DNA from: Limosilactobacillus caccae
Lineage (GTDB): Bacteria; Bacillota; Bacilli; Lactobacillales; Lactobacillaceae
Assembly (NCBI RefSeq): GCF_900156885.1
Contig: NZ_FTOY01000010.1
Span: 248,001-312,000, forward strand
Direction: 5' to 3'
Length of the DNA stretch: 64,000 bases
The notes under the pieces were generated by a model that did not search any database, had not been told where the DNA came from, and saw nothing but the letters and a program-made list of their open reading frames with translations. A program made the translations under genes and the position numbers. This document shows positions 17,488-27,060 of this stretch, in pieces. Position 1 is the stretch's first letter; each line of letters starts with the position of its first letter.

Positions 17488-18006
17488 TTCTTCATTAAAG
17501 TAGTGCTTCAGAGCAACAGTTAACGGCTTGTACAGGATAAGGTAAAAGGCAAAGTTGCCAATTGCGTGAAAGCTATCAAAAGCCAGCCCGCTTAACCAGT
17601 AAGCAAAGAATGCCGCGATACCACCGTAAATTGACATTCCGACACTTACAACGAAACCATATTCGTAACCTAAAAAAGTCGCTAAGATCAACTGAAGGGT
17701 CAGATGTTTCTTAAGCGGGGTAACCTTGGCTAACCCGGCCACCGTCAGTACACAAACGGCATAGGCAAGAATCTGCGGAATCGTCCAGATCCCAAAGCCA
17801 AGGACTAGATTAGAAACTAACATTATTAACACCGCAAGCGTAAAGCCAAAACCCACGCCCATTACTAATGTGATAATCATCAACATGTCCGTAACGGGCT
17901 GAACATTGGGAATGGGGATAATCTTGAAGATTCGCAATACTACACCCATCGCCGTGAGCATTGCTAATAATGTCATGCTCCTAATTCTTAAATGATTAGT
18001 CGCCAT
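17485..18006 (-). CDS. ECF transporter S-component, candidate cobalamin (CbrT-like)
   Basis: 173 aa, six predicted membrane helices. It has the N-terminal positive end and the MTLLAMLTAMGVVLRIFK helix typical of energy-coupling-factor substrate-binding subunits, which recruit the shared EcfAA'T module. Its start overlaps the stop of the upstream DUF4430 gene (TAATG), so the two are translationally coupled. DUF4430 proteins beside ECF S-components are associated with cobamide uptake, and the dehydratase encoded here needs B12; substrate is therefore an inference. Confidence 0.78.
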   Translation of the reverse strand: MATNHLRIRSMTLLAMLTAMGVVLRIFKIIPIPNVQPVTDMLMIITLVMGVGFGFTLAVLIMLVSNLVLGFGIWTIPQILAYAVCVLTVAGLAKVTPLKKHLTLQLILATFLGYEYGFVVSVGMSIYGGIAAFFAYWLSGLAFDSFHAIGNFAFYLILYKPLTVALKHYFNEE

Positions 18007-18386
18007 TAGTTAGCCTTACTTAATGTAAATTGAACCTTATCGTTGTTTTTAAGCGTTTGTTGGTTAGCCAACTTGTTAACTTGCTTGCCATTAACCGTGT
18101 ATGTCCAGTAGATTCCCTTCTTTTGGTTTTCACTCTTACCATCAATTGAAGTGATGAAGTCCTTGGCAGTCTTTACTTTCCAGCACTTCTTAAGGCCAGT
18201 GAGCACCTTAGCGTTCTTCTTTACGGTCACCTTCTTAGTAGCAACCGTCTTCTTATCTTGCTTAAGGGTGTAAGTAACATTAATTGAATCGTTACTCTTA
18301 TTATTGTTGTTCTTTTGGTAACCGGTCAAAATGAAGAAGGCCATTAACATTACCAATAAACTAGAAACAATCTTAAATTTTTTCAT
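18006..18386 (-). CDS. DUF4430 (transcobalamin-like) exported protein, lipobox Cys replaced by Tyr
   Basis: 126 aa. Signal-peptide-like N-terminus (MKKFKIVSSLLVMLMAFF) followed by ILTGY where a lipobox ILTGC would be expected: codon TAC instead of TGC. A Lys/Asn-rich linker leads to the DUF4430 fold with YWTYTVNGKQVNKLA and KNNDKVQFTLSK, the pattern of the transcobalamin/intrinsic-factor C-terminal domain. It probably captures a corrinoid for the coupled ECF S-component. Without the Cys it may be membrane-anchored by its signal or secreted. The start at 18386 has GGAGG upstream. Confidence 0.75.
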   Translation of the reverse strand: MKKFKIVSSLLVMLMAFFILTGYQKNNNNKSNDSINVTYTLKQDKKTVATKKVTVKKNAKVLTGLKKCWKVKTAKDFITSIDGKSENQKKGIYWTYTVNGKQVNKLANQQTLKNNDKVQFTLSKAN

Positions 18387-18870
18387 TGCGATTTCCTCCC
18401 AAAATGTCCTAAATAAGTCAGTCTTATGATACTGAAAGCTGTAAGCCGTTTCAACCATTCGCCGCCATTTGTATAATAATTTACAAGGGCCAGCGAAACT
18501 AGTAGAAAATTGCCGCAATGCGATTATTTTTCCCTCAGCATTTCAATAATCATTGTTATAAATTTGTGAAGGAACCGTATTTTTTACTTATTTTTTGTCC
18601 ATTTCATTAGAATTTACCCGCGGAACATGTTAAGCAAGATTATCTTAGTATATATTTGCCATTTTATGATTTCACCCCAAAAATATGTTAAATTAAGCTA
18701 TTGTGACGCCACAAGAAAACACAAGCAAGATTCTTAGCAATTTTTTGCTTGATGGGTAATAACTACTTTTATTTTAAAAAAGATTTGCCTACTTCTTTCT
18801 TTTACTCCCCGTTTCTACTAAAATAGTCTTGTACTCTTTTAACCAAATATACTAAAAGGAAGAAATTCAA
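18387..18870. other. 484-bp intergenic region between the DUF4430 gene and nrdI
   Basis: Divergent promoters must lie here. Two related direct repeats, AAGCAAGATTATCTTAG near 18634 and AAGCAAGATTCTTAGC at 18723, and an inverted repeat CAAGCAA/TTGCTTG (18722-18751) are visible. I saw no B12-riboswitch core and no gene. Confidence 0.4.
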
Positions 18871-19341
18871 ATGGCACCAATGAATATTATTTATATTTCG
18901 CTTGAAGGAAATACCCGTTCCTTCTTAACGCGGATGCAAGGTTATGCTAACCAACAGCATCGCCTTAACGCTGATAAACCAATCCTTAATTTGAAGGAAG
19001 TCAGTGATCAGACATTACCTGCTGATGAGACTGAACCATTTTTCGCCTTTGTTCCAACATACCTAAATGGCGGAAATGGGATCACCTCTGGATTTACCGA
19101 AATCATGACCAATGCTTTAGGGGAATACATTGCTCATGGTGACAATGCTAAGCAATGCATTGGGGTAATCGGCAGTGGTAACAAAAACTTTAACGAGCAA
19201 TACTGCTTAACTGCCCGGAAATATTCCCGGCAATCCGATGCACCGTTCATCGCAGACTACGAACTACGGGGTACTTCACAAGATATTGAACGGATTTACT
19301 CCATCCTCACAAAACGGTGGGCAGAGGTTAATGCTGAATAA
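18871..19341 (+). CDS. nrdI: NrdI flavodoxin-like ribonucleotide reductase activator
   Basis: 156 aa. FMN-binding loop SLEGNTRSFL near the N-terminus and the VPTYLNGGNGITSGFTE and GVIGSGNKNFNEQYC segments are NrdI signatures. It supplies the oxidant that assembles the dimanganese-tyrosyl cofactor of class Ib reductase NrdF. It stands alone here; nrdEF/nrdH are not in the window. An AAGGAAG site precedes the start. Confidence 0.92.
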   Translation: MAPMNIIYISLEGNTRSFLTRMQGYANQQHRLNADKPILNLKEVSDQTLPADETEPFFAFVPTYLNGGNGITSGFTEIMTNALGEYIAHGDNAKQCIGVIGSGNKNFNEQYCLTARKYSRQSDAPFIADYELRGTSQDIERIYSILTKRWAEVNAE

Positions 19342-19369
19342 TTAACTGCTTGTACCTAATCTAATACTA

Positions 19370-19418
19370 AAAAATGAGTGCGACAACGACCACGAATGAT
19401 CTTGTCTCACTCATTTTT
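19370..19418. terminator. Bidirectional terminator (nrdI / VOC protein)
   Basis: Long stem of AAAATGAGTGcGACAA against TTGTCtCACTCATTTT between convergent genes. Confidence 0.88.
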
Positions 19419-19427
19419 ATTTGCTGA

Positions 19428-19856
19428 TTAACTTTCTTTACTTGCACAAATTAACCATGTGATACCATACTTATCAACTATTTGCCCCATCAAATCATTT
19501 GCAATCCAGTCACCAAATGGCACCGTCACCCGCTGGTTATCTGATTGTGCTAACCGATCAAATAACCCTTGTGCTGCCTCACGGTCATCTTCAAAGTCAA
19601 GGATAATGGAGATCAACGTTGATGCTTGGGGATTACTCATTGTTGCGTCGGCACAGATAATCTTTTGCCCCGCAATCATAAACTCCCCCCGCAAGGTGGT
19701 TTGGTTTAGTTGGTCGATTGGTAATCCCAGGCTCTCTGCCTGGTCCTTAGATAAGGATTGGTGATATGTAATTTTTGCCCCGAAGTCCTGCTCATAATAA
19801 GCCATGGCTTCCTTAGCATTTTGAAATGTCAAATACGGGTATATGGTTGCCGTCAT
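19428..19856 (-). CDS. VOC family protein (PhnB/glyoxalase-like)
   Basis: 142 aa with the beta-alpha-beta-beta-beta repeat pattern of the vicinal oxygen chelate superfamily: start IYPYLTFQNAKEAMAYYEQD, a FMIAGQKIICAD strand and a C-terminal VDKYGITWLI strand, as in PhnB/YjdN proteins. Substrate unknown; metal ligands of true glyoxalases are not all evident. Convergent with nrdI. Confidence 0.82.
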   Translation of the reverse strand: MTATIYPYLTFQNAKEAMAYYEQDFGAKITYHQSLSKDQAESLGLPIDQLNQTTLRGEFMIAGQKIICADATMSNPQASTLISIILDFEDDREAAQGLFDRLAQSDNQRVTVPFGDWIANDLMGQIVDKYGITWLICASKES

Positions 19857-20050
19857 AATATTCCTCCGAAAAAATCTTCATTGTTGATTATATGTTCAGA
19901 ATTAAATTACGTCAAACACCTGTCCTAAATTGGATTAGTTTCTTCTAACCGTATATTAATAACACCTCGCCCCTGCTTATGATATAATTGTCTAGTCTGT
20001 TATCCGTTTTACTTAGGGAACGGATATTAAGCAAAGAAAGGATGAATTTT

Positions 20051-21220
20051 TTGGAAAAGCTCAAAAAGCATAGCCCCTTTTTAATTCTCGGGCTACTGCT
20101 ACTAGGTGTTTGTATGCGGATGCCCATCACTGCGATTCCATCCGTTATCAAAGAAATTGCCAGCACATTACATGTTGAACCAACCAGTCTTGGAATCTTA
20201 ACCACGATTCCCCTCCTCTGCTTTGGTTTACTATCATCACTCGTATCCACCATTGCACAGCGGATCGGTAATGAGCTGACAATTGAATTAGCAATGATTT
20301 TAATGTTTATTGGTTCCTACCTGCGAATCCTGAATCTCACTTCATTAATGGTCGGCACAATCTTGGTGGGGGCAGCGATCACTTGTATTAACGTCCTTCT
20401 TCCCGCAATTATTTCTGATAAGCTTCCCGACCGGATCGGTAGTGTAACTGGAATGTATAACGTTGCGATGACATTATTTGCTGCAATCGGTGCATACGTT
20501 ATTACCCCAATTACCCACGCGACAAGTTGGGAGACAGCGGTGATTATTATCAGTATCATCGCCCTCATTGCGGCAATCATCTGGGTACCGAACCTCAAGT
20601 ACAACCAACGTGCTAACAGTAGTGACCAGCCTGCTGATCGTGGCACCAACATGTGGAAGAACGCCAATGCATGGTGGCTCCTCCTCTTCTTCGGGGGTCA
20701 GTGCTTTGTCTTCTACAGTATCGTTGCCTGGTTGCCAACTATTGCCATGGATGCCGGCTTGACTAGCGACCAAGCTAGCCTTGCCGCTGGTTTATTGCAG
20801 TTATTCTCAATGCCATTTGCATTCTTGGTTCCTGTTATTGCTACCAAGATGAACAACCGGCAACCGATCATGTTGTTTGCTGGGATTGTTACTTTAATTG
20901 GTGCGGGAATGATGTTCTTCCCGGTTAACTCATTTGCCTACTACGCAATCGTCGCCCTCTTCTTAGGGATGGGAACAACGACTACTTTTGTGTTAGCGAT
21001 GACCCTTTTTGGGTTAAAGACAAAGAGTGCTGCTGACACCCGGAACCTTTCGGGGATGGTTCAATCAGTCGGGTACTTAATCGCCGCTCTTGGCCCAGTT
21101 GTTGTTGGTAACCTTTACTCCAGCACCCACAATTGGTTTGCTAGCTTAATCGTGATCGTTATTGCCACCATCTTCTTTGCCGTTTGTGGTGTAATTGCGG
21201 AACGGAAACAATTTGTTTAA
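20051..21220 (+). CDS. MFS transporter, CynX/NimT-like
   Basis: 389 aa, 12 predicted membrane helices, with LLLLGVCMRMPITAIPSVI in helix 1 as in the CynX/NimT cyanate/nitroimidazole group. The likely start is TTG at 20051, 8 nt after GAAAGG; an ATG at 20042 overlaps that site and an upstream start at 19988 is unlikely. Substrate unknown. It has its own terminator. Confidence 0.82.
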   Translation: MEKLKKHSPFLILGLLLLGVCMRMPITAIPSVIKEIASTLHVEPTSLGILTTIPLLCFGLLSSLVSTIAQRIGNELTIELAMILMFIGSYLRILNLTSLMVGTILVGAAITCINVLLPAIISDKLPDRIGSVTGMYNVAMTLFAAIGAYVITPITHATSWETAVIIISIIALIAAIIWVPNLKYNQRANSSDQPADRGTNMWKNANAWWLLLFFGGQCFVFYSIVAWLPTIAMDAGLTSDQASLAAGLLQLFSMPFAFLVPVIATKMNNRQPIMLFAGIVTLIGAGMMFFPVNSFAYYAIVALFLGMGTTTTFVLAMTLFGLKTKSAADTRNLSGMVQSVGYLIAALGPVVVGNLYSSTHNWFASLIVIVIATIFFAVCGVIAERKQFV

Positions 21221-21234
21221 TATACATTTCCGAC

Positions 21235-21267
21235 GAAACAGTTCATTTTAGCTGTTTCGTTTTTTTA
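21235..21267 (+). terminator. Terminator of the MFS gene
   Basis: GAAACAG-N10-CTGTTTC followed by GTTTTTTT. Confidence 0.9.
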
Positions 21268-21409
21268 TTTACCCAGTTAGTCTAAATAATCACAAATTAA
21301 TTTAAAAGTTTTTTTGCTCTAGACCATTAATTAGTAATCGCTTGTCAAGCACTATTAACGCGAACTTTTACCTTTCATGGTCCATTTAGTCATTCGCAAA
21401 CTCCTGTTA

Positions 21410-21423
21410 AGAAAACGGTTCCT
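21410..21423 (+). promoter_or_regulatory. Candidate cre site upstream of zwf
   Basis: AGAAAACGGTTCCT matches WGNAANCGNWNNCW at all fixed positions. It lies upstream of a TATAAT at about 21457-21462 that could serve zwf. Whether CcpA acts here is not known. Confidence 0.35.
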
Positions 21424-21503
21424 TTAATAGTGCAGATTGTGCTTTAAGAGTATATAATTGTCACGGTATAAGAATTTCTGAAATTTCAGAAGGAGTGAAC
21501 ATT

Positions 21504-22985
21504 TTGGCTACAGAAAATAAGGCTGTTATTACATTATTTGGTGCTACAGGTGACCTTGCTAAGCGGAAGCTCTACACCGCTTTGTTCAAACTCTACCAAA
21601 AGGGTTACCTCGCTGACCACTTTGCATTACTTGGGACTTCCCGTCGTCCTTTAACTGACGAAGAATTCCAACAAATCGTTTTAGAATCAGTTAGCAAGGT
21701 TGCTGAGACTGAGAACGGCCAAGCAGCGGCATTCTCAAAGCACTTTTTCTACAAGTCCCACGATGTTACTAAGCCAGAACACTATGAGACCTTAAAGAAG
21801 CGGCTCGCTGAATTAGATGAACAATTCGGTACTGAAGGCAACCGTTTGTTCTACATGTCAATGGCCCCACAATTCTTTGGCACAATTGCATTGAACTTGA
21901 AGAAGCAACACCTCTTAACTGATGATGGTTTCAACCGCTTGGTTATTGAAAAGCCATTCGGTCGTGACTTTGACTCTGCGAAGAAGCTTAACGACGAATT
22001 GTCACAAACATTCAACGAAAACCAGATCTTCCGGATTGACCACTACCTTGGTAAGGAAATGGTGCAAAACATCCAAGCATTACGTTTTGGTAACACCATG
22101 ATCGAATCCCTTTGGAACAACCGTTACATCGACAACATCCAGGTTACCTTAAGTGAAAAGCTGGGGGTTGAAGAACGTGCTGGTTACTATGACCAATCTG
22201 GTGCTTTACGTGATATGGTGCAAAACCACATCATGCAAATCGTTGCCCAACTAGCAATGGAACAACCTGTTGCCTTTACTGACGCTGATGTCCGGGTGGA
22301 AAAGATCAAGGCACTTCGTAGTCTTCGCCTCTACACCCCATCTGAAGCTGCCGGTAACTTTGTTCGTGGTCAATACGATGCTGGTAACGGTACTAATGCT
22401 TACCGTCACGAAGATGGTGTTGATCCTGAATCCGGCACTGAAACCTTCGTTGCTGCTAAGTTAATGTTTGATAACTACCGTTGGTCTGGTGTTCCATTCT
22501 ACGTCCGGACTGGTAAGAAGTTAGCTGATAAGTTTACCCGGATCGATGTTGTCTTCAAGAAGCCATTGATTGATATCTTTGCTGACCCTCGTAGTGAGAG
22601 CGATCAATCACTGAACTCCAACGTTTTGACAATCTTTGTTGAACCAAAGTCTGGCTTTGCAATTCAATTAAACGCTAAGCACGCTGGTCAAGGCTTCACC
22701 ACGGAACCAGTTGACCTCCGCTACTTGCAAAGCGATACCGACAAGAAGGAATCACCAGAACCATACGAACGTCTCTTCCACGATGCGCTTGAAGGCAACC
22801 ACACTAACTTTGCTTCATGGGCTGAAATTGCTTACGCTTGGAAGTTCGTTGACGTTATCCGCAAGCTTTGGGACATTGAAAAGCCACAATTCCCTAACTA
22901 CACCCCAGGTTCAATGGGTCCTGCCGCCTCTGACGAATTATTAGCTCGTGACGGCCGCAAGTGGGTTTACCGTTTAAATCATTAA
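21504..22985 (+). CDS. zwf: Glucose-6-phosphate 1-dehydrogenase
   Basis: 493 aa. Opens the 6-phosphogluconate/phosphoketolase route of heterofermenters, oxidising glucose-6-phosphate to 6-phosphogluconolactone with NAD(P)+. The nucleotide loop TLFGATGDLAKRKLY and the active-site RIDHYLGKEMVQN are both present. The start is TTG at 21504, 8 nt after AGAAGGAG; a GTG at 21495 is part of that site. It lies upstream of gnd, separated by a terminator. Confidence 0.96.
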   Translation: MATENKAVITLFGATGDLAKRKLYTALFKLYQKGYLADHFALLGTSRRPLTDEEFQQIVLESVSKVAETENGQAAAFSKHFFYKSHDVTKPEHYETLKKRLAELDEQFGTEGNRLFYMSMAPQFFGTIALNLKKQHLLTDDGFNRLVIEKPFGRDFDSAKKLNDELSQTFNENQIFRIDHYLGKEMVQNIQALRFGNTMIESLWNNRYIDNIQVTLSEKLGVEERAGYYDQSGALRDMVQNHIMQIVAQLAMEQPVAFTDADVRVEKIKALRSLRLYTPSEAAGNFVRGQYDAGNGTNAYRHEDGVDPESGTETFVAAKLMFDNYRWSGVPFYVRTGKKLADKFTRIDVVFKKPLIDIFADPRSESDQSLNSNVLTIFVEPKSGFAIQLNAKHAGQGFTTEPVDLRYLQSDTDKKESPEPYERLFHDALEGNHTNFASWAEIAYAWKFVDVIRKLWDIEKPQFPNYTPGSMGPAASDELLARDGRKWVYRLNH

Positions 22986-22992
22986 TTGACTG

Positions 22993-23031
22993 AAAGCGAT
23001 TTATAGCAATTTTGTTATAAATTGCTTTTTT
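22993..23031 (+). terminator. Terminator after zwf
   Basis: AGCGATTTATA pairs with TATAAATTGCT (one G-T pair), followed by six T. Confidence 0.82.
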
Positions 23032-23129
23032 ATAACAAAAATCGAGGTTTAGCGTTTGCACTATTAGCAGATTTTGTTATAATCAAGGTTGTGAAATATA
23101 TTACATAAGTATTGAGGAGAGTGACTTTA

Positions 23130-24566
23130 ATGTCTGATCAAAAAGCACAAATTGGTGTTGTTGGTTTAGCTGTTATGGGTAAGAACCTTGCACTGAACAT
23201 CGAAAGCCGTGGCTTCACGGTTGGTGTATACAACCGTCACCGTGAACGGACTGACGAAATGATGCGGGACCACAGTGAAAAGAAGTTAGTTCCTAGCTAC
23301 TCTGTTAAGGACTTCGTTGATTCACTTGAAAAGCCTCGTCGTATCTTAATGATGGTTAAGGCCGGTAAGCCAACTGATGCTGTTATCGACGAATTGTTAC
23401 CATTACTTGACAAGGGTGACATCTTGATCGATGGTGGTAACACCAACTTCCACGACACCATGGCTCGTAACGCTAAGTTAGACAAGTCTGGTATCAACTT
23501 CATCGGAATGGGTGTTTCCGGTGGTGAATTAGGTGCCCTTCACGGTCCATCACTTATGCCTGGTGGTCAAAAGGAAGCTTACGACTTAGTTGCTCCAATC
23601 CTTACTCAGATTGCTGCTAAGGCTGAAGAAGACGGCAAGCCATGTGTTGCTTACATTGGACCAAACGGTGCTGGTCACTACGTAAAGATGGTTCACAACG
23701 GTATCGAATACGGTGATGAAGAATTAATCGACGAAAGTTACAACATCATGCGTAACGTATTAAAGATGCCAGTTGACGAAATCGCTGAAACCTTTGCTGA
23801 ATGGAACAAGGGTGAATTATCAAGCTACCTCGTTGACATCACTGCTGACATCCTTACTCGTAAGGATGACCTTGGTGACGACAAGAACGCACCAATTGTT
23901 GACATGATCCTTGACCGTGGTGCTAACAAGGGTACTGGTAAGTGGAGTTCAGAAACTGCCCTTGATGGTGGTGCCCCACAATCAGTTATCACTGAAGCGG
24001 TTTACGCTCGTTACATCTCAATGATGAAGGACGAACGTGTTCAAGCAAGTAAGGAATTGCCAGAAGACGTTGACGCTGTTTCAATTGACAACAAGGAAGA
24101 ATTAGTTGAAAAGATTCGTCAAGCCCTCTACTTCGGTAAGGTTATGTCTTACGCTCAAGGTTTCGAACAAATGCGGATCGACTCCGAACGTTACAACTGG
24201 AACCTTCAATACGGTGAATTAGCACAAATCTGGCGTGCAGGATGCATTATTCGTGCACAATTCTTACAAAACATCACCGATGCTTACACTAAGAACCCAG
24301 ACTTGAAGAACCTCTTATTCGATGACTACTTCAAGGACGTTGCTAAGAAGTACCAACGTGCTATTCGTGACATCGTTGCCTTAGCTGTTAAGGCCGGTGT
24401 TCCTGTTCCAGCATTAAGTGCTGCTATCAGTTACTACGATTCATTCCGTGCTGAAGTTCTTCCTGCAAACTTACTTCAAGCACAACGTGACTACTTCGGT
24501 GCTCACACTTACGAACGTACTGACCGTCCTGGTAACTTCCACTACAGCTGGTACGAAGAACAATAA
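23130..24566 (+). CDS. gnd: 6-phosphogluconate dehydrogenase, decarboxylating
   Basis: 478 aa. Converts 6-phosphogluconate to ribulose-5-phosphate plus CO2 and NAD(P)H, the step that feeds phosphoketolase. [20 protein letters not shown] is the Rossmann loop, [16 protein letters not shown] carries catalytic residues and KGTGKWSS is the family signature. The start ATG at 23130 follows GAGGAGAG. Strong codon bias suggests high expression. Confidence 0.97.
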   Translation: MSDQKAQIGVVGLAVMGKNLALNIESRGFTVGVYNRHRERTDEMMRDHSEKKLVPSYSVKDFVDSLEKPRRILMMVKAGKPTDAVIDELLPLLDKGDILIDGGNTNFHDTMARNAKLDKSGINFIGMGVSGGELGALHGPSLMPGGQKEAYDLVAPILTQIAAKAEEDGKPCVAYIGPNGAGHYVKMVHNGIEYGDEELIDESYNIMRNVLKMPVDEIAETFAEWNKGELSSYLVDITADILTRKDDLGDDKNAPIVDMILDRGANKGTGKWSSETALDGGAPQSVITEAVYARYISMMKDERVQASKELPEDVDAVSIDNKEELVEKIRQALYFGKVMSYAQGFEQMRIDSERYNWNLQYGELAQIWRAGCIIRAQFLQNITDAYTKNPDLKNLLFDDYFKDVAKKYQRAIRDIVALAVKAGVPVPALSAAISYYDSFRAEVLPANLLQAQRDYFGAHTYERTDRPGNFHYSWYEEQ

Positions 24567-24589
24567 TCAACTGCGATTGATTAATAAAG

Positions 24590-24616
24590 CGACTGAGATT
24601 TATCTCAGCCGTTTTT
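24590..24616 (+). terminator. Terminator after gnd
   Basis: CGACTGAGA-ttta-TCTCAGCCG followed by TTTTT. Confidence 0.88.
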
Positions 24617-24682
24617 ATTTTTAAATAATTATTCTTCACAACTTTGCCAAAAGGTGTTTTGATAGAGCTAGAGGTGATTACG

Positions 24683-24943
24683 ATGAATAAAGTATTTATG
24701 ACGGGTTACTACCAGGGAGTTGTTGAAGTCGCACCGGCAGCACTTTCCGCCGCCAAAGTGGAAGAACTAGCGGTTGCCATGACGATTTTGCACCTTCGCC
24801 ATGCCGGCGTTGCAATCACTACAATCCACGATTTCCTGGTTGATGACATTCACGTTGCTGACCGGGTCGTCAACAAATTTATCAACTTAAACGCTGATGA
24901 GCTGGAAAGCGCCCAAGCACGCGTATTAGCCGCTGCTTACTAG
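24683..24943 (+). CDS. Small uncharacterised protein
   Basis: 86 aa, start ATG at 24683 with GAGGTGATTACG upstream. Ala-rich and predicted helical in its second half; no membrane segment. I do not recognise the family. It lies alone between gnd and lacS. Confidence 0.6.
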   Translation: MNKVFMTGYYQGVVEVAPAALSAAKVEELAVAMTILHLRHAGVAITTIHDFLVDDIHVADRVVNKFINLNADELESAQARVLAAAY

Positions 24944-25008
24944 TTAATTAATTCTGGTTAATTCCCGCTTTTCGTAAAACTTTACTAAAATTGCATTGAC
25001 TTTTTCTT

Positions 25009-25027
25009 TGAAAACGCTTACTATAAT
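25009..25027 (+). promoter_or_regulatory. lacS promoter -10 with overlapping cre site
   Basis: TGAAAACGCTTACT (25009-25022) is a full match to the cre consensus and abuts a perfect TATAAT (25022-25027); the nearest TTGACT (24996-25001) is 20 bp away. CcpA bound here would block the promoter directly, as expected for glucose repression of lactose uptake. Confidence 0.7.
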
Positions 25028-25071
25028 TGCTGTAAGATATTTTATTATTGTTGTAGAAAAGGGGAGTTAAT

Positions 25072-27012
25072 ATGGATAAACCAATAGGAGAACAACATGT
25101 TGCTCGCTCGCGCCTGTTTTATTCACTAGGTGCGTTCGGTCACGATGCGTTCTTTGCATTACTTTCTACTTACTTTATGATGTACGTTACTGGACACTTG
25201 TTTGACTCCAGTGACAAAGCTTTCGATAACCGCATGATCGGTTACGTTACCTTTATCATTTTCGCACTGCGGATTGTCGAATTAATCATCGACCCAATGA
25301 TTGGTAACGCGATTGACCGGACCCACACTCGTTGGGGTAAGTTCAAGCCATGGGTTGTCGGCGGTGGTGTTATTTCCGCTGTCTTGCTGGCCGCCCTCTT
25401 CACGCCACTTGGCGGTTTGAACGTAAGCAACCCAATGCTGTACTTAGTTCTGTTTGCTATTATTTACATTATTATGGACGTTTTCTACTCCTTTAATGAT
25501 ATTGGGTTCTGGTCAATGGTTCCTGCGATGTCATTTGACTCACACGAACGTGATAAGATAGCTACCTTCGCCCGGGTTGGTTCTACGATCGGTGGTCAGA
25601 TCATTGGTTTTGTTATCATGCCAATGGTTCTGTTCTTCTCAGTAAACCAAAACGGCGGAACCGGTGATAACCGTGGTTGGTTCATCTTTGCCGCAATTGT
25701 TGCTGGTATTTCTGCTATCACTTCCATCGGTGTTGGGATGTTCACCCACGAACAACAATCATTACTTCGTGAAAACAAGGAACAAACTAAGTTTAAGGAC
25801 ATCCTGAAGATTTTGGTTAAGAACGACCAACTTCTTGCAATTGCAATGTCTTACCTGTTCTTCACAACCGGTCAAACATTGTTAAACAGTTTCGAGCTTT
25901 ACTACTTCACTTACATCTTAGGTAATGCGAAGGCCTTCTCAATCCTTGGTGGTTTGAACACGATTGTCGGAATTATTTCCGTCTTCGCCTTCCCACTGTT
26001 CTCTGGAAAGATCGGTCGGCACAAGCTCTTCTACGGTGCCGCATCAATCGAAGTTATTGGTGCCTTAATCTTTGCCTTTGCCGGTAAGTCATTACCACTT
26101 GTTTTACTTGGTGCTGAATTATTCTTCATCCCACAACCAATTATCTTCTTGGTTGTCTTGATGACGATCACCGACTCCGTTGAATATGGTCAATTGAAGT
26201 TAGGTCACCGGGACGAATCACTTACCTTATCTGTTCGTCCATTGCTTGATAAGTTCGGTGGTGCCGTTGCCAACGGTGTTGTTGGGATGGCTACTGTTGC
26301 CGCTGGAATGACCGGTGGTGCAACCGCTGCAACAATCAGTGCTCATGGTGTAAATGTCTTCAAGGTTTACATGTTCTTAATTCCAATCGCCTTAATCCTT
26401 GTCGGGATTACCATCTTTGCCATCAAGGTTAAGTTGGATGAAAAGTCCCACGCAAAGATTGTTGCGGAACTTGAACAAACTTGGGGTAAGCAATTCAACG
26501 AAGATGACAACAATGCTACTAGCGAAGCAGCCCCTACTCCACAAGCTGGTGTAACTAACATTCCAGCTCCTGTTGCCGGGACGCTCGTCGACCTCAAGAG
26601 TGTTAGCGATGACAACTTTGCCTCTGGTAACATGGGTGAAGGATTCGCCATCAAGCCTTCTGACGGGAAGGTATATGCCCCATTCAGTGGTACTGTCCGG
26701 GCAACATTCTCTACCCGCCACGCAATTGGTCTTGAAGCCGACAACGGAATTATGCTCTTAATCCACGTCGGAATTGACACTGTTAAGATGCATGGTACTG
26801 GATTCATCTCTTACTTTGACAAGGATCAACACTTTGATAAGGGTCAAGAACTGATGGAATTCTGGGATCCAGCAATTAAGAAGGCTGGCCTTGATGATAC
26901 TGTCATGGTTACTGTTACTAACAGCAAGGAATTTGACATTAAGTTGTTGAAGGATGCTGGTGAGAAGGTAACCAGTGATGATAACATCATGGAAGTCGCT
27001 AAAAAAGATTAG
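25072..27012 (+). CDS. lacS: Lactose/galactose permease LacS with fused PTS-IIA domain
   Basis: 646 aa. Residues 1-470 form a glycoside-pentoside-hexuronide cation symporter with 12 helices, including NRMIGY, RTHTRWGKFKPW and a SVEYGQLKLGHRDES loop. Residues about 495-640 are a glucose-type IIA domain whose phosphorylated histidine is His565 in LLIHVGIDTV; its phosphorylation by HPr tunes transport. Imports lactose in symport or exchange for galactose. No beta-galactosidase gene is in the window, but the gal genes lie 7 kb away. Confidence 0.95.
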   Translation: MDKPIGEQHVARSRLFYSLGAFGHDAFFALLSTYFMMYVTGHLFDSSDKAFDNRMIGYVTFIIFALRIVELIIDPMIGNAIDRTHTRWGKFKPWVVGGGVISAVLLAALFTPLGGLNVSNPMLYLVLFAIIYIIMDVFYSFNDIGFWSMVPAMSFDSHERDKIATFARVGSTIGGQIIGFVIMPMVLFFSVNQNGGTGDNRGWFIFAAIVAGISAITSIGVGMFTHEQQSLLRENKEQTKFKDILKILVKNDQLLAIAMSYLFFTTGQTLLNSFELYYFTYILGNAKAFSILGGLNTIVGIISVFAFPLFSGKIGRHKLFYGAASIEVIGALIFAFAGKSLPLVLLGAELFFIPQPIIFLVVLMTITDSVEYGQLKLGHRDESLTLSVRPLLDKFGGAVANGVVGMATVAAGMTGGATAATISAHGVNVFKVYMFLIPIALILVGITIFAIKVKLDEKSHAKIVAELEQTWGKQFNEDDNNATSEAAPTPQAGVTNIPAPVAGTLVDLKSVSDDNFASGNMGEGFAIKPSDGKVYAPFSGTVRATFSTRHAIGLEADNGIMLLIHVGIDTVKMHGTGFISYFDKDQHFDKGQELMEFWDPAIKKAGLDDTVMVTVTNSKEFDIKLLKDAGEKVTSDDNIMEVAKKD

Positions 27013-27021
27013 CTTTTAAGC

Positions 27022-27060
27022 AAAAAAGATCAACGTCCTAATAGGCGTTGATCTTTTTTT
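27022..27060. terminator. Bidirectional terminator after lacS
   Basis: GATCAACG (27028-27035) pairs with CGTTGATC (27046-27053), T7 on the plus side and T6 on the minus side. The stop codon of the minus-strand gene (27038-27040) is in the loop. Confidence 0.92.

Noticed and set aside
18387-18870. Cobalamin riboswitch upstream of the DUF4430-ECF pair
   Set aside because: No B12-box or conserved core could be seen on either strand; only short repeats were found.
24683-24943. Possible type I toxin or leader peptide
   Set aside because: 86 aa, soluble and Ala-rich, with no antisense features; kept as a plain hypothetical gene.
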